NCBI GenBank assembly: GCA_023458835.1
Contig: JAEWWY010000455.1
Coordinates: 1 to 10,177, forward strand
Reading direction: 5' to 3'
DNA from: Bacillota bacterium
GTDB lineage: Bacteria > Bacillota > Clostridia > Christensenellales > Aristaeellaceae
DNA length: 10,177 nt
Every line of letters starts with the position of its first letter. Position 1 is the stretch's first letter. Below the pieces are notes generated by a model, which had not been told where the DNA came from, did no database searches, and worked only from the letters and a program-made list of their open reading frames with translations. Both the position numbers and the translations under genes were made by a program. Positions 1-6,314 of this stretch are shown piece by piece.

Positions 1-1
1 C

Positions 2-751
2 AATGTGGTGTTCACCCCCGGCACAGGCGATGAGCACGGCTGGGTGGAGGAAATCCTGCCCCGCATCTCCGTAAGCCTCCGGCCGCCGGCCGCCAATGTG
101 CAGCTTTTGATCGTGGTAGTTGCCCCCACACCCTCACCGGATTTTCTGCTGCTGGACCGGCTGCTGGTAGGCGCCCGGCAGCAGCACATGGACATGCTGC
201 TGGTACTGAACAAGCGGGAGCTGGATCCACTGCTTTCGGAACAATTGGCCAAGGAATATGAAAAAGCGGATATCTCCTTCCTGCCCGTGAGCGCCCTCCA
301 GGCCGAAGGTCTTGACAGACTTCGGGAAAAGATGCGCGGAAAGCTCTGCTGCATGGCCGGCCAGTCCGGCGTGGGTAAGAGCACGCTGCTCAACACGCTG
401 TTCGGGCTGTCGCTCAAGACCGGCGAAATCAGTCAAAAGATCGAGCGGGGGCGCCATACCACCCGCCATGCGGAGCTGCTTTATAAGGACGGCCTTGAGG
501 TTTTGGATACGCCGGGCTTCAGCCTTTGGGAAATGGCGGAGCCCATGGACCCCGTGCTCCTGCAGGAGTATTACCCGGAGTTTATTCCCTATCAGGATCA
601 ATGCAAGTTTTCCCCCTGCTATCACCACACCGAGCCCGGGTGTCAGGTGCTGGCGGCAGTAAGCCGGGGAGAGCTCAGCAGGGAGCGGATCGCAAGGTAT
701 CACGCGCTGCTTTGCGAATGGAAGCAAATATGGAGGGAACGGTATGATTAA
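2..751 (+). CDS. rsgA: Ribosome small subunit-dependent GTPase RsgA, 5' end cut off by the window
   Basis: Circularly permuted GTPase that acts in late maturation of the 30S ribosomal subunit in the cytoplasm. The reading frame is open back to the first base, and family members have an OB-fold of roughly 50 more residues at the N-terminus, so the true start lies outside. Numbering from the GTG at 5, the GTPase motifs appear in permuted order: G4-like NKRE (69-72), G5-like SAL (96-98), P-loop GQSGVGKST (119-127), switch I RHTTRH (150-155) and G3 DTPG (168-171). The C-terminal zinc knuckle is Cys200, Cys205, His207 and Cys213, matching C-x4-C-x-H-x5-C. An oddity is that G4 reads NKRE instead of NKxD. 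The stop overlaps the start of rpe by 8 bp, so the two are co-transcribed. The family assignment is secure. Confidence 0.95.
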   Translation, partial: NVVFTPGTGDEHGWVEEILPRISVSLRPPAANVQLLIVVVAPTPSPDFLLLDRLLVGARQQHMDMLLVLNKRELDPLLSEQLAKEYEKADISFLPVSALQAEGLDRLREKMRGKLCCMAGQSGVGKSTLLNTLFGLSLKTGEISQKIERGRHTTRHAELLYKDGLEVLDTPGFSLWEMAEPMDPVLLQEYYPEFIPYQDQCKFSPCYHHTEPGCQVLAAVSRGELSRERIARYHALLCEWKQIWRERYD

Positions 752-1394
752 GATTGCCCCGTCGATACTGGCGGCTGACGCGCTGCGCATGGGCGAGGAT
801 GTGCGCCGCATGATAGACGCTGGATGCGACTGGCTGCACGTAGACATCATGGACGGAAATTTTGTGCCCAACCTGTCCTACGGCCCGGCACTGGTCAAGG
901 CGTTGAAAAAAGAAGTCACGCTGCCCCTGGACGTTCACCTGATGGTGAAGCATCCCGAACGCTTTATCGAAACCTTTTTTAAAGCGGGGGCCGGCATCCT
1001 TACCGTGCACGAGGAAGTGGAGCATCCCCTGCCGTCCTTGCTGGATATGATTCATAGCCTTGGCCTTTTGGCGGGCGCTTCCATCAAGCCGGCCACTCCC
1101 GCGGCGAGCCTTGAAAAATATTTGCCCATGCTGGATATGGTCCTTGTCATGACGGTGGAACCAGGCTTTGGCGGACAAGCCTTCATGCCGGACATGGTGC
1201 AAAAGATACGGGACCTTCGCGCCATGGGGTTTGGCGGCATCATCGAGGTGGACGGCGGCGTAGGCCTCCAAAATGCCAGGCTGCTCATCGACAGCGGCGC
1301 CACGGCGCTGGTGATGGGCACGGCCTTGTTCACGGCGAACGATCCCGCGCGGATCATCCGGGATATACGCGCCATGGAAGAAACGCATGGATAA
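744..1394 (+). CDS. rpe: Ribulose-phosphate 3-epimerase
   Basis: Cytoplasmic enzyme that interconverts D-ribulose 5-phosphate and D-xylulose 5-phosphate in the pentose phosphate pathway. The 216-residue protein has the normal length for this TIM-barrel family. Signature stretches are IAPSILAAD at the N-terminus, HVDIMDGNFVPN (32-43), DVHLM (63-67), MTVEPGFGGQ (136-145) and VDGGV (169-173). The expected metal and catalytic residues are visible as His32, Asp34, His65 and Asp170. A GGAGGG ribosome binding site (732-737) lies 6-7 bases before the ATG, inside the rsgA coding region. The gene overlaps rsgA by 8 bp and the next gene by 8 bp, which implies translational coupling. rsgA-rpe is a common gene pair in Firmicutes. 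Confidence 0.97.
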   Translation: MIKIAPSILAADALRMGEDVRRMIDAGCDWLHVDIMDGNFVPNLSYGPALVKALKKEVTLPLDVHLMVKHPERFIETFFKAGAGILTVHEEVEHPLPSLLDMIHSLGLLAGASIKPATPAASLEKYLPMLDMVLVMTVEPGFGGQAFMPDMVQKIRDLRAMGFGGIIEVDGGVGLQNARLLIDSGATALVMGTALFTANDPARIIRDIRAMEETHG

Positions 1395-1914
1395 TCAAGG
1401 CAAAACAAACAACAATATATCCTGCTGCTTTACCGGGCACCGGCCGGAGCATCTGCCCTGGGGCCGCACGGAAACGCGGCAGGACTGTATGGATTATTAT
1501 TTGAGGCTGTGCCGTGTCACGGAAGATATGATCGAAGCGGGCTGCCGCGTGTTTTACTGCGGCATGGCACGGGGCGTTGATACCATGGCCGCCCAGATCG
1601 TGCTTGGCCTTCGGGAATCCAAGCCGGAGCTTTGTTTGAAGCTCATCGCTGTATGCCCCCATGCGGACCAGGCCTCCTTCTGGAGCGCAAAAGACAAGCA
1701 AATGTACAACTTTTTATTAAGCATGGCCGATGAAGTGGTTACACTGGAACCCGCCTATACTCCCTCCTCCTTTCACCGCCGCAACAGGTACATGGTGGAC
1801 AGGTGCGATTATATGATCGCCGGGTATGACGGTGTCACCAAAGGCGGCACTGCCTCCACGGTTGCCTACGCCAGGCGGCGCGGCAAGCAGATACTTATGG
1901 TGCCTCCCGCATAA
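1387..1914 (+). CDS. YpsA/DUF1273-type SLOG family protein
   Basis: A 175-residue protein resembling the YpsA (DUF1273) branch of the SLOG superfamily, Rossmann-like proteins thought to bind nucleotides or related ligands. The family hallmarks are visible: FTGHRPEHLPW near the N-terminus (15-25), a GMARGVDTMAA glycine-rich turn (59-69), the RNRYMVDRCD stretch (132-141) and a C-terminal GGTASTVAYA (153-162). Length is close to B. subtilis YpsA (about 180). YpsA has been linked to cell-division control in Firmicutes, but the ligand here cannot be read from sequence. The ATG overlaps the rpe stop by 8 bp, so it is the third gene of the rsgA-rpe operon; in many Firmicutes that place is held by thiN. 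The last codons contain the -35 element of a predicted sigma-G promoter. Confidence 0.88.
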   Translation: MDNQGKTNNNISCCFTGHRPEHLPWGRTETRQDCMDYYLRLCRVTEDMIEAGCRVFYCGMARGVDTMAAQIVLGLRESKPELCLKLIAVCPHADQASFWSAKDKQMYNFLLSMADEVVTLEPAYTPSSFHRRNRYMVDRCDYMIAGYDGVTKGGTASTVAYARRRGKQILMVPPA

Positions 1915-1938
1915 AAGCCCCTATTTCCTGCCATGATA
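1909..1938 (+). promoter_or_regulatory. Predicted sigma-G (forespore) promoter
   Basis: GCATA (1909-1913) and CATGATA (1932-1938) are separated by 18 bases. Both elements and the spacing fit the published sigma-G consensus GHATR-N18-CATNHTA. Transcription would start near 1945, about 8 bases before the RBS of the 42-codon ORF and upstream of a germinant receptor operon, a class normally read by sigma-G. The -35 element overlaps the end of the SLOG gene. No experimental support is available, and short consensus matches can occur by chance. Confidence 0.55.
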
Positions 1939-1968
1939 CCTTGTAATGAAAAGGGAGGAGCAGGAAAT
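1923..1968 (+). promoter_or_regulatory. 9-bp inverted repeat enclosing the RBS and start codon of the small ORF
   Basis: ATTTCCTGC (1923-1931) is perfectly complementary to GCAGGAAAT (1960-1968), which includes the first two bases of the ATG at 1967. The loop of 28 bases holds the GGGAGGAG ribosome binding site. In RNA this hairpin would bury the start codon. The upstream arm lies before the predicted sigma-G start point, so only transcripts reading through from rsgA-rpe would contain both arms. There is no U-tract, so it is not a terminator. Confidence 0.5.
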
Positions 1969-2095
1969 GACGGATCAGCATTTTTCTCAGGAACAGCAAA
2001 CGAAGGAGAGCGGAAAAGAAAAGGGCCGCGGTAGGATGCTTCTCACGCCCCCGGCCAAGAAGCTCCGCATGAGCCGCAGGAAGGTAGAACACTAG
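1967..2095 (+). CDS. Small basic protein of 42 residues, possibly forespore-expressed
   Basis: ATG at 1967 follows a very good ribosome binding site, GGGAGGAG (1953-1960), with 6 bases between. The product is hydrophilic and has no membrane segment or cysteine. The N-terminal half is rich in Gln, Glu and Lys (QEQQTKESGKEKGRGR), and the C-terminal half is strongly basic (PPAKKLRMSRRKVEH). I do not recognise a family; it does not match the small acid-soluble spore protein motifs I know. Its position right behind a sigma-G-like promoter and directly before a terminator-like hairpin suggests a short spore-specific transcript, with a germinant receptor operon next. A basic peptide could bind nucleic acid, but that is only inference. 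The RBS and placement make it a likely real gene despite its size. Confidence 0.6.
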   Translation: MTDQHFSQEQQTKESGKEKGRGRMLLTPPAKKLRMSRRKVEH

Positions 2096-2149
2096 AAGAC
2101 GCACAAAAGTCGCGGGTAAAACCACAGCGGCGGGGATGCGTCTTTTTTT
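2096..2149 (+). terminator. Terminator-like hairpin between the small ORF and the germinant receptor operon
   Basis: AAGACGCA (2096-2103) pairs perfectly with TGCGTCTT (2137-2144) and is followed by five further T residues (2145-2149). The loop of 33 bases is long for an intrinsic terminator, although a small inner GGT/ACC stem can shorten it. It starts one base after the stop of the 42-codon ORF. It may end that transcript, or act as a partial terminator that lowers expression of the downstream receptor genes. Confidence 0.6.
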
Positions 2150-2185
2150 CATGCATATGCGCTGGCAGAACGGAAGGTGAAGGGA

Positions 2186-3739
2186 ATGCCGGGCAAAAAG
2201 GCGGCGGAGAAAAGCAGGATTGTGGACAAGAAGGTCCAAAGCATCAACGAGAAGCACAAGGCGGAAGAATTGGCCGTTTCCCTGGATCAGAACATGGCTA
2301 TCCTGCAAGGGCTTTTTGTGGATGTGGATATCCTGCGGACCAAGATCATACAGAACAATCAGCATCCGGAGCTGCGTTTCGGCATCGCCTTTTGCGACGG
2401 CGTAGTGAATTCAGCCATCATCAACGACAATATCCTAAGGCCCTTGATGATTTCGGGCAGCATCGTTCCCGGCCCCTCGCTTCTGGATACGCTTCAAAAC
2501 CAGGTGGTACAAATTGCCGAGGCGCAGCAGACGGCAGATTTTCTGAAAATCATAGAGGCTGTAAGCTACGGAGACACGGTGCTGTTTGCCGACGGCATTG
2601 CCATGGCATTGATCCTCAATACAAAATGCTTCGCGACACGCTCTGTTACGGAACCGGACAATGAAAAGATATTGAGCGGCCCGCGGGAGGGATTCACCGA
2701 ATCCATTATGGAGAATCTTTCCTTTCTTCGCAGAAGGATGCGCACCAATGAGTTGAAAATGAAGTTCATCTCCCTTGGGCGGCGGACCCAGACCAGCGTA
2801 TGCGTATGCTACCTGAACGGCATCGCCAATCAGGGCATTGTAGACGAGGTGTTCCGGCGGCTCGGCCGGATCGATATCGACGCCATTTTGGACAGCAACT
2901 ACATTACGGAACTGATACGTGACGAAAAGTGGTCCCTTTTCCGCACGATGGGGTACACGGAGCGGCCGGATGTGGTGGTCGCAAGGGTGCTGGAGGGACG
3001 CATTGCCATTGTGGTGGATGGCACCCCCGTGGTCCTCACCGTTCCGTATCTTTTCATTGAAAATTTCCAAAGCAGCGAGGATTACTATCTGAGCTTTTAT
3101 TATACCTCCTTTTCAAGGATTCTCAGGATCATCGGTTTCTTTTTGACCATAGGCGTGCCGGGCATCTATATCGCCGTCGTAGCTTTCCATCATGAAATGC
3201 TGCCCACCCCTTTGCTCATCAACATTGCCGCACAGCGGCAAAGCGTACCGCTGCCGGCCGCTGTGGAGGCGTTTGTGATGCTGGTGGTTTTTGACATCCT
3301 GCGGGAAACGGGCATCCGCATGCCTTCCAACGTAGGCCAGGCTTTGAGCATTGTAGGCGCGCTGGTCATCGGGCAGGCGGCTGTGGAGGCAAAGCTGGTG
3401 GCGGCGCCTATGATCATTGTAGTGGCCACCACCGGCATCACCAATCTGCTGGTACCCAAGCTCAATGCGCCGGTGATCTATCTGCGTTTCTTTGTGCTGG
3501 CACTCTCCTCCATCTTCGGCTTTTTTGGCTTTGTGCTGTCGACTTCCTGTATGCTGATTCACATGTATAACCTTACTTCCTTTGGCGTGCCCCAAATCTC
3601 ACTGGGCGGAAGCTTCCAGTTCCAAGGGATGAAAGACCAGACGATCCGTGCGCCTTGGTGGGAGATGCGTTACCGTTCCAGACATCTTACCGGCGATTTG
3701 GCCCGCATGAATCACAAGGACGGGGAAGGCAATGCGTAA
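2186..3739 (+). CDS. Spore germination protein, GerA/GerKA family (A subunit)
   Basis: The A subunit of a Ger-type germinant receptor, located in the inner spore membrane, where the A-B-C complex senses small-molecule germinants. The ATG at 2186 gives 517 residues and sits 5 bases after AAGGTGA (2174-2180); an in-frame GTG at 2177 overlaps that ribosome binding site and is less likely. The first ~310 residues are a soluble domain. Residues ~312-470 contain several hydrophobic segments, with the family-typical FDILRETGIRMP stretch between two of them. Length fits GerAA-like proteins (about 480-540). The gene overlaps the C-subunit gene by 8 bp. No vegetative promoter is evident in the 90 bases upstream, so expression probably depends on read-through from the sigma-G-like promoter near 1910. 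Confidence 0.95.
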   Translation: MPGKKAAEKSRIVDKKVQSINEKHKAEELAVSLDQNMAILQGLFVDVDILRTKIIQNNQHPELRFGIAFCDGVVNSAIINDNILRPLMISGSIVPGPSLLDTLQNQVVQIAEAQQTADFLKIIEAVSYGDTVLFADGIAMALILNTKCFATRSVTEPDNEKILSGPREGFTESIMENLSFLRRRMRTNELKMKFISLGRRTQTSVCVCYLNGIANQGIVDEVFRRLGRIDIDAILDSNYITELIRDEKWSLFRTMGYTERPDVVVARVLEGRIAIVVDGTPVVLTVPYLFIENFQSSEDYYLSFYYTSFSRILRIIGFFLTIGVPGIYIAVVAFHHEMLPTPLLINIAAQRQSVPLPAAVEAFVMLVVFDILRETGIRMPSNVGQALSIVGALVIGQAAVEAKLVAAPMIIVVATTGITNLLVPKLNAPVIYLRFFVLALSSIFGFFGFVLSTSCMLIHMYNLTSFGVPQISLGGSFQFQGMKDQTIRAPWWEMRYRSRHLTGDLARMNHKDGEGNA

Positions 3740-4892
3740 AAAGGTCAGAATGACTGCCTTCTTCCTTGCGCTTCTTTTTGTGCTGAACGGCTGTTGGAAC
3801 TACAGGAGCCTGAATGATATAGCTCTTGTTGCCGGTATGGCGGTGGACATGGATCCTGAAAGCAAAGAGTATAAGCTGGCTTTTGAAATCGTTGATTTGA
3901 ACGGGGATATCGCTTCCAGCGGGCCGAAAGCAAAGCTGATTGAATCCAGAGGAAAAACGATATTTGACGCCGTAAGGAACGCCAAAAAGCGGCTGGAAAA
4001 AAGGCTCTTTTTCGGAAATGCGCAAGTCCTTGTGATGAGCGAGGAAATTGCCAAGGACGGGCACATCATGCATCTGATCGACTGGTTTTTAAGGGATGCC
4101 GAGCTGCGTGAAACTGCGCATGTGATCGTCTCCCAAGAGAAGACGGCGGCGGAAATCCTGAACGTGAAAGGCGTCAATAACGCCGTCGTCGCCTATGAAA
4201 TCGAAAATATCGTTACGGATGATAAAACGGCGACCTCTTCCACCAGCGATCTCATGCTGTATCAAATATACAACACCTTGCATGCCGAAGGACTATCCTT
4301 GACGTTGCCGGCTTTCCATAAAGTCATCAATGACGGGGAACCCGCCTGCGAGGTCAACGGCTCCGCCGTTTTCAAGGAGCAAATACTGCTGGGGTACCTG
4401 ACCCCGGAAGAATCCAAATATTTATTGTTTGTTTTGGATGAGGTGAAGGGCGGCATCCTGACGCTGTCCGCAAAGGGGCATGAGCAGGATGATGTTTCCC
4501 TGGAGATTTCCCAAAACAAAACAAAGCAATCCTTCTCTGTAGAGGATGGAAAGCTGAAAGTCACCGTCGATACGGAAACAAATGTCTATTTGGCCGAAAT
4601 CGCAAGTGAATTTGACGCGCTGGACGAAGAAAAGGTCACCTCCCTGGAGGCCGCTGCCGGCGCAAAGCTGAAACAGGGAATAGAGGATATGATCAGGAAG
4701 GTACAGTCGGAATACCGGTCCGACATCTTTGGATTTGGCAACACGATCCACAAAAAGAACAGCAAGCTCTGGTCTTCCATATCCGGCTATTGGGAGGATC
4801 TGTTTCCTACCTTGGAGGTAACGGTGCACTCAAAGATCAGCATCGTCAATTCCGCCTATTCCAAGAGTACCATGCGGGAGGGCGGCAAATGA
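3732..4892 (+). CDS. Ger(x)C family germination lipoprotein (C subunit)
   Basis: A 386-residue lipoprotein, the C subunit of the germinant receptor, anchored in the outer leaflet of the inner spore membrane. The N-terminus has a basic start (MRKKVR), a hydrophobic stretch and the lipobox LNGC with Cys21 as the lipidated residue. It is followed by WNYRSLNDIALVAGMAVD, the conserved start of mature GerC proteins. The remainder is hydrophilic, and the length is normal for the family. The ATG overlaps the A-subunit stop by 8 bp (ATGCGTAA) with GGGGAAGG just before it, indicating coupled translation. The order A-C-B is that of gerK operons, not of gerA (A-B-C). The germinant specificity cannot be inferred. 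Confidence 0.94.
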   Translation: MRKKVRMTAFFLALLFVLNGCWNYRSLNDIALVAGMAVDMDPESKEYKLAFEIVDLNGDIASSGPKAKLIESRGKTIFDAVRNAKKRLEKRLFFGNAQVLVMSEEIAKDGHIMHLIDWFLRDAELRETAHVIVSQEKTAAEILNVKGVNNAVVAYEIENIVTDDKTATSSTSDLMLYQIYNTLHAEGLSLTLPAFHKVINDGEPACEVNGSAVFKEQILLGYLTPEESKYLLFVLDEVKGGILTLSAKGHEQDDVSLEISQNKTKQSFSVEDGKLKVTVDTETNVYLAEIASEFDALDEEKVTSLEAAAGAKLKQGIEDMIRKVQSEYRSDIFGFGNTIHKKNSKLWSSISGYWEDLFPTLEVTVHSKISIVNSAYSKSTMREGGK

Positions 4893-5110
4893 TCGCAGCG
4901 ATTGCCATCGTGCTCTTTTTATGCATCCTGGCGGCAGACCTTCTGCCCTGCTGGAAAAACATAGAAGCAAAGGTCAGGGTCTTATATTGCGTACTGATGC
5001 TTATAAGCTTTGGAATCATACTCCTGCATACCTATCATGTTCCAATCCCTTCGCCCACTACGCCGATCAGGGACCTGATCGACACCTTGTTTCCAATGCT
5101 GAACCAATGA
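4889..5110 (+). CDS. Small two-helix membrane protein in the germinant receptor operon (D-subunit-like)
   Basis: The ATG at 4889 overlaps the GerC stop in an ATGA arrangement, with a GGAGGGCGG stretch just upstream. The 73-residue product has two hydrophobic segments: about 2-20 (IAAIAIVLFLCILAADLL) and about 31-48 (VLYCVLMLISFGIILLHT). These are linked by a short basic loop (WKNIEAKVR) and followed by a Pro-rich stretch (VPIPSPTTPIRD). This size and topology match the small D-subunit proteins (GerKD/GerUD type) reported next to some Bacillus germinant receptor operons, where they modulate germination. The match here rests on size, topology and position, not on a diagnostic motif. The open frame extends upstream to 4790, but that part lies inside gerC and lacks an RBS. 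Confidence 0.78.
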   Translation: MIAAIAIVLFLCILAADLLPCWKNIEAKVRVLYCVLMLISFGIILLHTYHVPIPSPTTPIRDLIDTLFPMLNQ

Positions 5111-5143
5111 TATCCGGCAAGGATGTTTGGGGAGGGAAGAGCC

Positions 5144-6229
5144 ATGCGCAAGGAAGTCGTCACATTCAGCCAGGCGGTTTTTACCATCGTCTTGTTCCTC
5201 TTTGGAAGCAGCGTAGTCGTAGGCGTGAGCGGCGAGGCGGGGCAGGATGCGTGGATATCCCTTCTGATTGCCAGTGTGATGGTGATTCCGCTGCTTGCCG
5301 TGTACGCAAGGATCATGCGCTTATTCCCGGAAACGGATCTGTACGATATTCTGGAAATCCTCTTCGGAAAGATATTCGGAAGGGTCTTCATCGTGCTCTT
5401 CACATGGTACGCCCTTCACCTGTGTGCCATTGTGCTGCGCAACTTTACGGAATTCCTGCAAATTGTGGCAATGCCGGAAACGCCGCAGCTTCCCATGATG
5501 TTTGCCTTGATCCTGGTAACAGCCTATCTGGCCAGAAGCGGAATGAAGATCATGGGCAAATGGTCCATTACCATGTTTCCGATCGTTGCCCTGACAGTGC
5601 TTTTTACCATCATCCTGGCAATTGTAGACCTGGATGTTACCCACCTGGAACCAATCCTGGAAAATGAGCCGAAAAAATTAATCAGCGGCGCATTTCAAAT
5701 CGTAACGTTCCCCTTTGCGGAAACGGTTTTGTTCTTGTGCCTGGCCGGCGCAGTAAAAAAAGAAATCAGCCCGTATAAAATATACGCGTGCGCGCTCGCG
5801 ATAGGCAGCTTCATCTTTTTGCTGATCATCTTCCGCAATATTACAATTCTTGGCCCGGCAATGGCAAGCGCCTCCTATTTCCCTTCCTATACCGCGGCGA
5901 GAATCCTTCATATTGGCGATTTCTTATCCAGGATAGAGGGCACCATTACCATGAATTTTCTGCTGGCCGGAATTGTAAAAATCACATTGTGCTTGCTGGC
6001 TGCCGCCAAAGGGATCGCCAAGCTGTTCACGATAGAAGATTATAAACAGTTGGTGATGCCGACTAGCATGCTGGCTGTGGCACTGTGCGCCATTGTATAC
6101 AGCAGCGCCATGGAAATGTTTGGATTCCTTGTATATTATCAGGTTTACGCAATCCCGTTTCAGGTGATAATCCCGGCGGTGGTATGGATCACGGCTGAGA
6201 TTCGCGCCAGAAAACGAGCCGCGGCGTAA
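5144..6229 (+). CDS. GerAB/GerKB-type spore germination permease (B subunit)
   Basis: The B subunit of the germinant receptor, an inner-spore-membrane protein of the APC-superfamily spore permease group, thought to form the ligand-binding part. The ATG at 5144 gives 361 residues, the family norm, and lies 8 bases after GGAGG (5131-5135). An in-frame ATG at 5123 would place that RBS inside the coding region. The product is hydrophobic throughout, consistent with about ten membrane segments. It begins with KEVVTFSQAVFTIVLFLFGSS, typical of these permeases, and ends in a basic RARKRAAA tail. It follows the small two-helix gene by 33 bases and is the last gene of the operon. Confidence 0.93.
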   Translation: MRKEVVTFSQAVFTIVLFLFGSSVVVGVSGEAGQDAWISLLIASVMVIPLLAVYARIMRLFPETDLYDILEILFGKIFGRVFIVLFTWYALHLCAIVLRNFTEFLQIVAMPETPQLPMMFALILVTAYLARSGMKIMGKWSITMFPIVALTVLFTIILAIVDLDVTHLEPILENEPKKLISGAFQIVTFPFAETVLFLCLAGAVKKEISPYKIYACALAIGSFIFLLIIFRNITILGPAMASASYFPSYTAARILHIGDFLSRIEGTITMNFLLAGIVKITLCLLAAAKGIAKLFTIEDYKQLVMPTSMLAVALCAIVYSSAMEMFGFLVYYQVYAIPFQVIIPAVVWITAEIRARKRAAA

Positions 6230-6251
6230 GCCGTCCATCCCATCCTAAGGA

Positions 6252-6291
6252 AGCGCCCTATCCATCCGTTCACACGGGCAGATAGGGCGCT
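6252..6291. terminator. Strong stem-loop between convergent genes
   Basis: AGCGCCCTATC (6252-6262) pairs perfectly with GATAGGGCGCT (6281-6291), and an inner CCGT/ACGG stem (6266-6269 with 6274-6277) closes a TCAC tetraloop. It lies 22 bases after the B-subunit stop and 23 bases before the stop of the opposing regulator gene, so it could serve both. Neither side has a clear U-tract, so it may act as an RNA 3'-end stabiliser or a factor-assisted terminator. Confidence 0.6.
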
Positions 6292-6314
6292 CCCGCCATA
6301 AGCTGAAAAGACTG

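Noticed and set aside
134..871. A 245-codon minus-strand open frame opposite rsgA and rpe.
   Set aside because: It is antisense to two conserved genes and has no recognisable motif.
675..1388. A 237-codon minus-strand open frame opposite rpe.
   Set aside because: It mirrors the rpe coding sequence and shows no family features.
2177..2185. GTG at 2177 as start of the A-subunit gene.
   Set aside because: It sits inside the AAGGTGA ribosome binding site, whereas ATG at 2186 has proper spacing from it.
5123..5143. ATG at 5123 as start of the B-subunit gene.
   Set aside because: It has no ribosome binding site, and the strong GGAGG at 5131 would fall within the coding region; ATG at 5144 fits better.
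4921..5667. A 248-codon + strand open frame across the small two-helix gene and the start of the B-subunit gene.
   Set aside because: It lies out of frame with two good genes, its translation has no domain or hydrophobic pattern of its own, and it lacks a ribosome binding site.
6252..6291. The stem-loop as a classical intrinsic terminator.
   Set aside because: It is a strong perfect stem but has no U-tract on either strand, so I report it only as a terminator-like or 3'-end structure.
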